From assembly GCA_946965045.2 (NCBI GenBank), contig OX337232.1:3038001-3102000 (forward strand): a DNA stretch of 64,000 bases, given 5' to 3'. Below are positions 1-9,500 of this stretch, piece after piece; positions within the stretch are counted from its first letter, which is position 1; each line of letters begins with the position of its first letter. A program made the translations under genes and the position numbers. The notes beneath the pieces are model-generated. The model saw nothing but the letters and a program-made list of their open reading frames with translations, was not told where the DNA came from and made no database searches. This DNA is from Epithemia pelagica. Its lineage: Eukaryota > Bacillariophyta > Bacillariophyceae > Surirellales > Surirellaceae.

Positions 1-3000
1 ATGCCGAGGTACGCCAATACGTCTCCCTCAACCGTCATCTCCAAATCGTCCTTGAGCGATTCCAATACTTTCATAATGCGTGCTTTGTCCGGTCCGGCCC
101 AAATTACATCGTCGATGTATACAAGGCATAGGATCCGTTTGTTTGGGTCGTAGAATAGGCATGGATCAAACGGACTCTGTTTAAATCCACGTTGCTCCAA
201 ATGACCCTTTAGGTGGTCATACCACGAGAGAGGCGCTTGCTTTAAGCCATAAAGGCTTTTCTTCAAATGCAACACATATTCTTCACCGTCTTCGGTGTCC
301 GGTGCAAAGTCCTTCGGCAGCTCCATGTAGACATCCTCTGTGAGGAATGCTTGTGCAAAGGCATTGGTGTAGTCCGTTTGGACTGTCTCCCAACTAAAGA
401 CAAGGACCATCAACAATACCAGCCGAATCGTTATCCATTGGACAACGGGTGCATATGTCTCGAAGAAGTCGAGCCCGTACGTCTGTTTGTCTCCTCTGAC
501 ACACAATCTTGCCTTCAATTTTTGCACTGATCCGTCGGGGTAGCGCTTTCTTCGAAATGCCCAGGTTGATGGCAAGGCCTTTTCGCCACGTCTTTCCATT
601 TCGGACCGTAGAGTAAGTACCCATGTTCCTTTGTCCTCCAGCTCCTTTACTTTGTTGCCCATGGCTGCGATATAGCCCTCACGGTCATCACCAGTCATTG
701 CCTCGTAGTAGGACGGCAAGTCTGGGTTGTTCTTTTTGTTTGAAGCTTGAAAGGCAATTGGGTCGCGAAAACCGAAGGTGTCTGACTCGGAGTCCACGTT
801 GACGTACGCTTGATAGGCTGTGCCTGTCATAGCGTTGGTAACAAATGCAGCGAAACTCGCCAAGGCTCGGTAGCCTGCACCTTGTGTGCCATCGTATCCC
901 CAACGGAGTGGCGCCTTGCGCGTTCTACCGGAGCGACGGGGAGGAGTCGGTGGTGGTTCCTCGGTATCTGGTTGTGGTTGTTGTGGTGGTTGAAGAGGAG
1001 GTTCTTCAACGTCAGGCTGAGGTTCTTCTTCAACAGGTGGTAAAGGCTGTTCCTCTTGTTGTTGAGGTTGAGTTGGATCGGACGGTTGGTTCGGTGCAGG
1101 CACATCCTGCTCCCTCTGTTGTTGCATCCCGTCATTGATGGGATCGGTTGGTTCTTCAAACCGAACTCGTTGTTGTGTTTTCCGAATTTGAGATGAGCGG
1201 TCAACATTGTCATTTTGATGCTCCACCCATTCATCCGCTAAAGCAACCGGGTCGTCTTCATCGAATGCATAGTGGTAGCGGGAGTCGCCAAACAATTGAG
1301 TCCATTCAGCTTCATGGAATGGGCGGTCCAATGCAGTTCCGATCACGCTTGAGAACCAATCGTCGAAGACAACGTGGAACTGTGGGGAAATATGCCCCGT
1401 CTTTGTGTTCAGAACCAAGGGAACTCGTGAAGAATGCCGTCGTGAAAAACCAAGAAAGATTCCTCGTCTCGATCTTGGTTTCCATTTTGGTAGTTTGTGC
1501 CCGTCCTGGAGGGTTGGATCCAAGACATAACACGGGCATCCCCACACGTGCATATCTGCAAAAACTTGGCGACCGGCCTTAGACTTGACAATCAACTCCA
1601 TTGGTGACATCATGCCAGCGCTAGTACGAGGCATGTGATTGTGTTGAAACACAACGTAGTCAACCGCCATTGGCCACAGACTAATATCTGCTGCATCAGG
1701 CCATCGAATCGCAGCATGGATGAGAATCGTTTGTGCCTTTGACAGGATGGTTCCGATGGCACGCTCGGCTATTCCATTTTGATGGTGAGCTCCGACTCCA
1801 CTGAACTTAATATTTTGGAGACCGGATTCGATTTCGTTCACAAAAGCGTTGGAAGCGAAGATGCCGTTGTCGGATTGATAGGCTTGGACGGTGATTCCAA
1901 GATCAAACATTCGCTTTTCGTATCGTTGTTTGGCGGCAATCGTCTCAGTGGCCGTGAAATTGACCAAATGCTCGATGTGGATGTCACCAGTAGCGCGATC
2001 CACGAAGATACAGCCTCCAGAGTACATGCTGTCTGGATGGGACTGGCCTCTCGAAGAGTACAGGCGGCCCTTTTGTTTGACGACAAAATGATCCATGGAA
2101 ACGCGTTGACCGGGGAACAACTGGTCTTTCTTCAAGCCATACTCCCTCTCGCAAGCAATCGTTTTCGTGGAGGTATCGGTCGGACGTCGTTTTGCTTTGC
2201 CAAATTGACAGCCAGAACATTTCGGCAATTCACATTTGGATGCAGCCTTGATGAGAGGGGACAAACCAAGGGCTCCAGATTGCATGAGACGTTGGATAGC
2301 AGCCAGACCATGATGACACAAACGATAGTGCCATTTCATGAGCTCCTTTTGTGGCGTTGTTAAGTTCGGATTTTGAGTTTCTGTCACACAACCATGGTTC
2401 ACGACGGTGTTGGGAACAACTGGTACATTCGACATCGAACACGTTGGGAGGTTGTTCTCGGGATGGTATTGGATGGTGGCGATCTTGCCATTGGTGGTAT
2501 CGAATTGAAGAGTCGATCCACGGATGATGAAGCTCTCGAGCTCATTTTCTGAAGACGTTGCTTCCTTGTGCTGCAAATAGCTCTGCGGTGAGAACAATCT
2601 GCATCGAGCGGTGGATACATGGTAGGCCGGTGCTTCCATGTCGGTGAAAGTCCCATCATCCAATTGCATTCACCATCGGACAAGACCAGTGCCGTTGATT
2701 TCCAATCCTTTTGCTAATCCTTGCAGGACTGACCCAGACAATTCGGTGTACTCAACAAAGTCGTCACGGTGTGGTGAGATTGTGATTGTGGCTCCAGTGT
2801 CGACGGTGACTGGAAAGGTACGAGCTGTAGGTTCCGAGAGGAAACTCCAAGCCAACGGTGCTCCCTCTGTTGACGGCTTGGCGGTGTTTGCCTGTGCGTT
2901 GCGATGAACGGCCGCTGGAAACAGTAGGGTGAAAGAGAGTTCTTCAATTGGGTCAGGGTCCGGTGGTTTTGGAAGCCCAAAAGGTGGAGGGTCATCGTCA

Positions 3001-3446
3001 GCTGGTCGCAAATCTGTAAGAGCACGGCGCCGCTTGCGTCGACGCCATCGTAGCGATCGATGAGAAGGGTGTGGATGAAAAAGCCGAAAGTACCAAAAAG
3101 GAAGGGCCATTTCCTTGCTTCGGGGTGTCCCAAACAAGCGTCGATGGTAGACTCGACTTGCAAAGGTGAGCGATGGGAACTTGGTGAGCAGTGCACCAAT
3201 CCCCAAGATGAAAGAATGTGTGCTCATCATCACACCCAAATAACAACAGAACAGTCCAGGCAGTACCATGATTGGCGAGAAGCGAGAGCGACGACGAGTT
3301 TTGCGAGTGAATAAAGGGTGAGGTTTTTGTTGTGGCAAGACGGTGCGCCAAATAGAGACAAACAAGCGAATGAAAGCGAAGAGGATGGGCAACGGATTCA
3401 TCATCACCAAATAAGAATACATAGCGATGAGTATCCGCCCGATGAG
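1..3446 (-). CDS. pol: Copia pol (protease, integrase, RT), partial, with in-frame TGA
   Basis: This continues the gag frame. An aspartic protease motif (VDTGATITISPHRDDF) lies near 2800. Integrase follows, with a zinc-binding region (CHHGLAAIQRL then C-x2-C around KCSGCQFGK) and the catalytic core (SMDHFVVK, YQSDNGIF, HHQNGIAERAI). Reverse transcriptase has the QTDYTNAFAQAF block and the catalytic LVYIDDVIWAG at about 85-115. A TGA at 2670-2672 separates protease from integrase (RLVRW-stop-MQLDD in outline). From 2669 to position 1 the frame is fully open, about 890 codons. The stretch 3000-3446 between gag and protease has unconvincing protein character in every frame. The element is either recently inactivated or relies on stop-codon read-through. 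Confidence 0.85.
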
Positions 3447-4937
3447 TCATTCGTTGTCTTCGTCTAAGATAGTTGCAGCTCCACAATATTTTAGAGATGC
3501 AAGCGATGCGGCCGGTTTCGTACCGCCAGTTTGATTCGCTTTCTTGGCATAATCGTTGTCATGCGTCGCCGTTCCGTGCGATAGTCGCCAGAATCCACAA
3601 ATGGCACACCAGTGCCACGGCATTCCATTCACATTTTTGGTTTCGGGCTCTCCATCACCCGGTGGTTTGGACTTCCAAGGAGCCTTTGGAGCTTTTGACT
3701 TTCGTTCTCCGCTGTTGTTGTTGTCGGTGCTGGCTTTTGGACAATCCTTCTTCAAATGATCCGGTGATCCACAGATATGACACTTGCGTCCACCGCTGTT
3801 GGACTTTCCCTTTCCACTGTTGGTTCCGCCCTTCAAGGCTGCTGAGACACTCTTCTGCAAGAGATTATTAATCTCGGTTTTTGTGAACGACATCATTGCT
3901 TCTGGCGGATTACCAGCGTCGCTCTTTCCAGACGGTCCCCATCGTTTGGCTGTCAACAACAAAGTATATTCTGCGTTTGCTTCTTCTACAAGTTGTTGGA
4001 CAGAGATGTAATCCGCTTCCCCAGCGCGAGATTCAATGGTGGCCCTTGACAGGCCATGAACTTTGGTAACCCATTGATTGACAGCGGTGCTACGAGCCAT
4101 AAACTTGACACGAAATTGCTCAACTGACGAGGTACAGAGCTGCTCATTTAGGAGAAATGGAGCGTCGCTTGGCACGTTCTTTCCGAGCTCGACACATATT
4201 TGCAGGAACTTTGTAGTGAAGACCTTGACATCTTCTCCAGCAGTCTGACGAAGTTTGTGGTTCTCAAGTTGTTGCTTGAGCGCTTTGATTTGTTGGAAGG
4301 AGGCCGTCCGAACCTCACGCACAACGTAAATCCAGAGGATGGGTCCATATTTCAAATCGCGCGGTAGCAATGGACGAATGCTGTTCTTGACTGAGTCGTC
4401 TAGCAGTGACATGATGGCCTTACACGCAAGGTCCATGTTGTTGGTGGAATAATCGTCGTACAAAGGTGAAGTGGCTCCCATTCCGGTTCTAAAGTGATTC
4501 ACAACAAAGGCTGGAGTGAATTCGGAGTCTTCTTGCAGAATGTCGACTAGTCTGGTGGGATCTTGTGGATCAGGAAGGTAGAATTCACTGTCCATCCCAT
4601 GAAACTCCATGTGGTCGGCGACCATCTCTGCCAATTGCTCAATTGTGAGGCTCTTTTCATCTCGTGTGAACTTGCGCGGCTCGCTTTCATTACCATCCAC
4701 AAAGGTCGTCTTCTGTTTCAACGCCTTGTGCGCTTCCGTCGGATCTTGCAACTGATAGCAATATGGGCTCCGCGGAACGGTTCGTGTCGTTGCGGTGAAC
4801 GTCACATCAGTCGGTCGGCCTCCAGTCCATAAATGGATTCCGTTCAATCCTCCAAGCTGTGGCGGTGTAGGGGGACGCGGCGCTCGAGGCGTGCCAGGTG
4901 GTCCCGGTGGCGGTGGCGATTCCCCTCCAGCAGCCAT
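3447..4937 (-). CDS. gag: Copia gag (nucleocapsid/capsid) protein
   Basis: A 496-residue retrotransposon structural protein that would form the particle packaging element RNA. The proline-rich N-terminus is followed by a capsid-like middle with an LKQQLENHKL segment, then a CX2CX4HX4C zinc knuckle (CHICGSPDHLKKDC, about residue 390) and a second Cys/His cluster (WHWCAICGFW, about residue 445). The ATG at 4937 is the first after the LTR in a good context. It ends at a TGA at 3447. Downstream pol is in the same frame, so Gag-Pol would need read-through of that TGA, or the stop is a mutation. Confidence 0.85.
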   Translation of the reverse strand: MAAGGESPPPPGPPGTPRAPRPPTPPQLGGLNGIHLWTGGRPTDVTFTATTRTVPRSPYCYQLQDPTEAHKALKQKTTFVDGNESEPRKFTRDEKSLTIEQLAEMVADHMEFHGMDSEFYLPDPQDPTRLVDILQEDSEFTPAFVVNHFRTGMGATSPLYDDYSTNNMDLACKAIMSLLDDSVKNSIRPLLPRDLKYGPILWIYVVREVRTASFQQIKALKQQLENHKLRQTAGEDVKVFTTKFLQICVELGKNVPSDAPFLLNEQLCTSSVEQFRVKFMARSTAVNQWVTKVHGLSRATIESRAGEADYISVQQLVEEANAEYTLLLTAKRWGPSGKSDAGNPPEAMMSFTKTEINNLLQKSVSAALKGGTNSGKGKSNSGGRKCHICGSPDHLKKDCPKASTDNNNSGERKSKAPKAPWKSKPPGDGEPETKNVNGMPWHWCAICGFWRLSHGTATHDNDYAKKANQTGGTKPAASLASLKYCGAATILDEDNE

Positions 4938-5041
4938 GGTTCTTCTCAGCGTCGAGTCCGTTTCGTTTCGTCGATGGTACGCGAAGTCTTCTTCTTCTCC
5001 AGCTCTTGTTCGATAACAAAAGCAAGCTTACAACCCTTTAC

Positions 5042-5055
5042 TTGGGCTCATAACC
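5042..5055 (-). other. Copia primer-binding site, half-tRNA initiator-Met type
   Basis: Immediately after the LTR the minus strand reads GGTTATGAGCCCAAG. Its complement resembles the anticodon stem-loop of initiator tRNA-Met (GGGCTCATAAC with the CAT anticodon). Drosophila copia is known to prime from the anticodon region of initiator tRNA-Met rather than from the tRNA 3' end, and its PBS begins GGTTATGGGCCC. The match and the exact LTR abutment are seen in the sequence; the priming mode is inferred. Confidence 0.6.
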
Positions 5056-5232
5056 TGTCGCAACAGACGATGTTGCTGTTGCTCAAAGTCGTACGCAGCG
5101 GAGAGTTGATGCTCCACTATGGTCAACTTGGTTCGATGATGCGGCTAACGACGAAAAGGAAGATCAAAACAACAGATTTGGAAATTATGGTGACAGTGGG
5201 AATTTGAATCTATCTACTTTCCCATGCCGACA
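5056..5232 (-). repeat. 5' LTR of the copia element (putative)
   Basis: The minus strand reads TGTCG at 5232 and CGACA ending at 5056, a perfect 5-bp terminal inverted repeat of the TG...CA type. The 3' end directly abuts the primer-binding site. The 177-bp length is short but normal for copia-type LTRs. The right boundary rests on the TGTCG match alone, because the partner LTR is outside the window. No clear TATA box is visible. Confidence 0.5.
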
Positions 5233-6223
5233 CGCGCGCTACAAGACTGCCCGTCAACCCCACTGATGGACAGTACGCCCCACTTTGTGACAATCTGTCT
5301 TTGGGAAGGGAATGGAGGTCGAATACTTTTGGAACGAAGAGAAGAGTATGAATAGTGTCAAGGCGTGGTGGTGGAAGATCCCGAATTGGTGGTGGGCGAT
5401 CGAAACGGAGAAGAATTTTTGCTCATGACAGTGACCTTTGAGGATGACGGTTCGACGCACAAAATACTCTTTCGACCGGAAGAAAAGGCACAATGGAGAC
5501 CCACTCGAGGGCGTTCGTACGAATCATAGAAAGCTTATGGTATACCATCAAAATTATCATTGATTCATTGTTTCCCACAATGCCATTTGTATACAACGAG
5601 AGATTCATTTCAAACAAACACATCTTCTGGACTGGCCATGGCTCCTACAGTTTTGAATCATTGCCTTGGGAACAACAACACTAACTATATTACTAACTCA
5701 TTCCGATTCGTGGCAAGAAGGATACGACGGAAAGGATGTAAGATTGCCGTTTATGGAAGAGGGCGATGGATCTTCACTTTCGTTGTTGTTGCGAAATGGG
5801 GTGTTTTCCTGGTTGTCCATGCTTGTGGATGGACAATTGAATGCAACACCAAGTATGCAGAAGTGTCGTTGGTAGTATGGTAAAGCTTAGAGGGGCTTGG
5901 GTGTGGTTGGAAAACCTTCAAGGCGGATGAAATCGACCTCACTTGTTTGGCACCGTGGTGGATGCGTTGAGGTGAAATGCGATTTGTATCAATGTCGTAA
6001 AATTGCCAATTTTGGGTGGTTGAGCCAAGGGTGAGTAAGAGAATGTACCTTTAGGTACGACTTATGTGCGACCTGGACTCACCCCTGCTTGGGGGTACCG
6101 GGTAACCCTGGAGAGCAGATTTGTGAATTTCATCAAATATCACAGCAACGTCAGGCCACGTAGGCAGAAAGTGTGAAATGTGTGAAATTTCACGCTTGTT
6201 AAGACCAGCCCTGACTGTACAAA
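5233..6223. other. Region between copia and gypsy elements, decayed coding remnants
   Basis: No intact gene is visible. Several short plus-strand stretches have protein-like composition, for example FLLMTVTFEDDGSTHK (about 5420-5465) and SWQEGYDGKDVRLPF (about 5711-5755). They are in different frames or separated by stops, so they look like a decayed gene. None was recognised. The right part carries the hairpin repeat at 6025-6099, and 6224-6228 is the left CAACT copy flanking the gypsy element. Confidence 0.3.
6025..6099 (-). repeat. Hairpin repeat, solo copy of the 16265-17362 element terminus
   Basis: On the minus strand this begins TACCCCCAAGCAGGGGTGAG and ends TTACTCACCC, with a central palindrome GTACCTAAAGGTAC. 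The same outer parts occur at both ends of the long-TIR element at 16265-17362, each time around a different central palindrome. It is either a solo terminus or one end of an older, eroded relative. Confidence 0.55.
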
Positions 6224-6228
6224 CAACT

Positions 6229-6444
6229 TGCGGTACCCCTATATGGATCCCGCCATACGTGTCACCACGTTCCATTCCCGGTTCGCGTTCTTGACACTGC
6301 GACATGAATCTTCCGCCATCTGGCTGTTCCTCCTCCAGTCATTTCTCGTCGCACGTGGCACTGTGGATTCCTCATTCCCCCTAATTCCTCGTAATTCCTA
6401 AAGATCACAATTTTTATACCGTGCTATTTTACATGGGTATGGCA
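6229..6444 (+). repeat. Gypsy 5' LTR
   Basis: It begins TGCGGTACCC and ends GGGTATGGCA, an imperfect terminal inverted repeat. A TATA-like TTTTTATA lies at 6411-6418, a plausible promoter for the genomic RNA. It matches the 3' LTR at all but one position. Confidence 0.95.
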
Positions 6445-6572
6445 CTCTGATCAGAAGCTCGAAAACTTCCCCCAACACTCTTTCACCATAACCACCTGCC
6501 GTTCTTTGGCCGATCCTCGTTGATCTTATCATCCTTTGATTCCTTTCCTTTTCTTTCTTTTGCAGTCTCATC

Positions 6573-9500
6573 ATGAGCACAGGATCTTCCCTCGTCTCCC
6601 TTGCGGATGTTCAACGCTTCCAAAAGCGCTTCGATCAAGCCTCGGCTTCAGATTCTTCCTCTGCTCTTTCCACCCTCAAGTTGAAAGACGACGACGATGA
6701 CAAGTACTACGTCCGTCTCTTGCCATTCCGAGATGGCGTGGATGAAGAGCCCTCGAATCTCTTCCTGTGGGTCCTCCATATTGTTGACAAGGTCAAGATC
6801 TCCGGTCATCCAGAGCCCTTTGCTGCCTGCTGCACCTACTTTCCCCGTGTCACCACAAGTCTCGTAGCGGACAAGTTCCATGATGCATTCCAGGCCTTGC
6901 CTGATGGCGCCGACCTCGATGAGGCGTGTTTCAAACGGTTGATTGCTATGATCTTCGAACCCAAGTTGACGGTTTCCGAAGTCAATGCCTTTCGGGCACA
7001 CCTTCTTAGCGGTCCTCGCAAGCCACCTGATATGAACGTGGATATCCATTATCACACCCTCCAGAAGATTTCCAACGGTCTCCGTTACTTGTCTAACGAC
7101 AACGCTGTCCAAGCCCTCACTGACGATGAGTTGAAGCAAGCCTTCTATCTCGGCTCCCCTGTTGCTTGGCGCAACGAGTTCAAGACGGCCAATCCCTTGG
7201 TTGCAGATTTGGTGAATCATTTCAACATCACCGACCTTCTTCATGCGATGCGTGGCTATCAAAAGGTCTCCCAAGAAAAGATGGCTGCCAATGCACAGTC
7301 CCAGGCCAAGTCCCGCAATCCTCGCGATGATTCCACTTCTCGCGGTTCCACGAAGCGTTTTCGCTCCTCTAACGGTGGCCGTGGCGGTCTCCGCGGCGGC
7401 AATCGCCAGTCCAATGGTGGACGCCAAGCGTCCGGTGATCGTCCCGTAAATGACGGCGATGCCTGTCCTTACAAGGACGCGATTCCTTCGCACGCCAATC
7501 ATACTTGGGCCAACTGCATCTACAACCCGCAGTCCTCCAATTTTAACCAAGAGCGTTTCAACGCCTTTCTTGCCCGTACCGGGTCTGGTCTTCGTACCCC
7601 TACTGGGTCTCATCCCAACAATGGTTCTCAGAACCAAGGCCGTAACGGCCAAGGCTCTCGTAGCCAGGGAACTCCCTCGTCTGGAGGATCGCGCCCTATT
7701 GGTTCCAGTTGGGGCGCTGTTCCCCGTCGTTCTGGATCTGGCTCAGACCAGCATGCCTCTGAAGGCACCAGCACAGGCGACAATCCACCGGTTGATCCGT
7801 CGTTGGCCGAGCCGTTGCCTTCTGTGCAAGACGCGGCTTATCGTGCTCGTCAACGCCCTCTCACTGATATCCGTGATTGGTCAAGTCTCCGCAATGCCGA
7901 TCGAACGGTCCCCGGTATGTGTTCTTCTTCCTTTTTTACCTCATCCTCTCCGGATATTTCTCATCATCTTGATGTTCTTTTTGCTCAGCAATGTCACATC
8001 CAGACTGGCCCTCCACAGGCTATGCCGGCCGAGAATGCCATCCTCAGGCCCCAATTCTCGAGGTCCGCGAACAATTGTACAAGATCTACGGGCGTAACAT
8101 GGACATCGCCCACATCTACGACTTGTCCTCCCCTGGAGGCAACGACAAATACTGTCGCTTCCCCTTGTCTTAATCCTACGGATGCTGTCATCGCTGACAT
8201 CGTTGATCCCAATAATGGTTTTTTATCTAACCTAGATCACTATGAAGATGTCTACTCATCTAGTTCTGTCTCTGACGCTCCTAGTTTATCTAGTCCCCTT
8301 TCGGTCGCTCCCTCTGAGCCTCCGTCTGTTCCCCTCACCATTTTGATGGCTCGGTCCATTGGTGGAGTCGAGAACACCGTCCCGTTGCGTGCCCTGCTCG
8401 ATTCAGGCGCCGACAAAACGATCCTGCACGCGCGCTGTCTTCAGCCCGGCATGCATCCACGTGTAACCAATCGGTCTGTCAATACCACCATGGGTACACG
8501 CGACCACGTCTCCGAGATTCTTCTCGAAGATTTGGTTCTCCCCGAGTTTTCTCGGACCAAACACATTTCATACCCCCTTTGGGCCGATATCTTTGATGCC
8601 CCCACTTGTCGTTATGACATCATTATTGGTCGCGATCTTTTGCGTCGTTTGGGCATTGTGCTCAACTTTCACACTGGTCTCACAACTTGCACAACTTGGG
8701 ACTCCGTTGATGTCGCTATGCGCCATCGCGATTCATTCGCCACTGACCAGACATTCATGTCTCATTTCATCGACATCTTTGCCGACGATCCCATTATTGG
8801 TGATCAATTCCTCTTGGATTCGAACTACGTTCCTACGGATCTACAAGATCTGATTGACAAACAACATCATCTTACCGATGCCCAAAAGCAAGATCTTCTT
8901 GCTATTTGGCAAGACTGTGGCAAAATCTTCGATGGCGAGCTCCGTGAATATCCGGACCGAACGCTCCATCTTCATCTCAAGCCTGATGCCCAGCCTGTCC
9001 ATCATCGTCACTTTTCAGTGCCCCGCAATATACATGATACTTTCACGAAGGAGCTGTGGCGCTTCGTCGACATTGGTATCCTTGAGCGCGTCGGTTCTAC
9101 CGAATGGGCTGCTCCTCACTTTGCCATTCCCAAAAAGGATGGTCGTATCCGAATGATTTCGGACTTTCGTTCTTTGAACGCCCAACTCTACCGTCGGGTC
9201 TACCCCTTTCCTCGTATCGAGGACATGCTCCGTAAACGGAAAGGCTACACGTATTTTACAAAGTTAGACATCTCCATGTGTTTTTACACATTCCGCCTCG
9301 ATGAGGAATCCAGCAATCTTTGCGTCATTACTACGCCTTTTGGCAAATTCCGTTACCGTCGCTTACCGATGGGTGTTAAACAGTCTCCTGACTTCTGTCA
9401 AGAGATTATGGAAGACGTCCTCAAGGACTTCAGCGACCATGTCGAAGTCTATATTGACGACATTGGCATCTTCTCCAATTCTTGGGAAGAACACGTGGAC

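Larger units (their letters stand above)
1..5232 (-). mobile_element. Ty1/copia LTR retrotransposon, left end outside window
   Basis: Reading the minus strand from right to left, the order is a short LTR (5056-5232), a primer-binding site, gag with a zinc knuckle, an aspartic protease, an integrase, then reverse transcriptase cut by the window edge. Integrase before RT is the Ty1/copia order. The family resembles the CoDi elements of diatoms (known lineage; assignment is inference). The whole coding region lies in one frame, interrupted by two TGA codons (3447-3449 and 2670-2672). The RNase H domain and the 3' LTR lie outside the window, so LTR identity and target duplication cannot be judged. 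Confidence 0.9.

Noticed and set aside
6648-7652. 334-codon antisense frame inside the gypsy gag region
   Set aside because: Shadow of the gag-pol frame; no protein-like motif and no start context.
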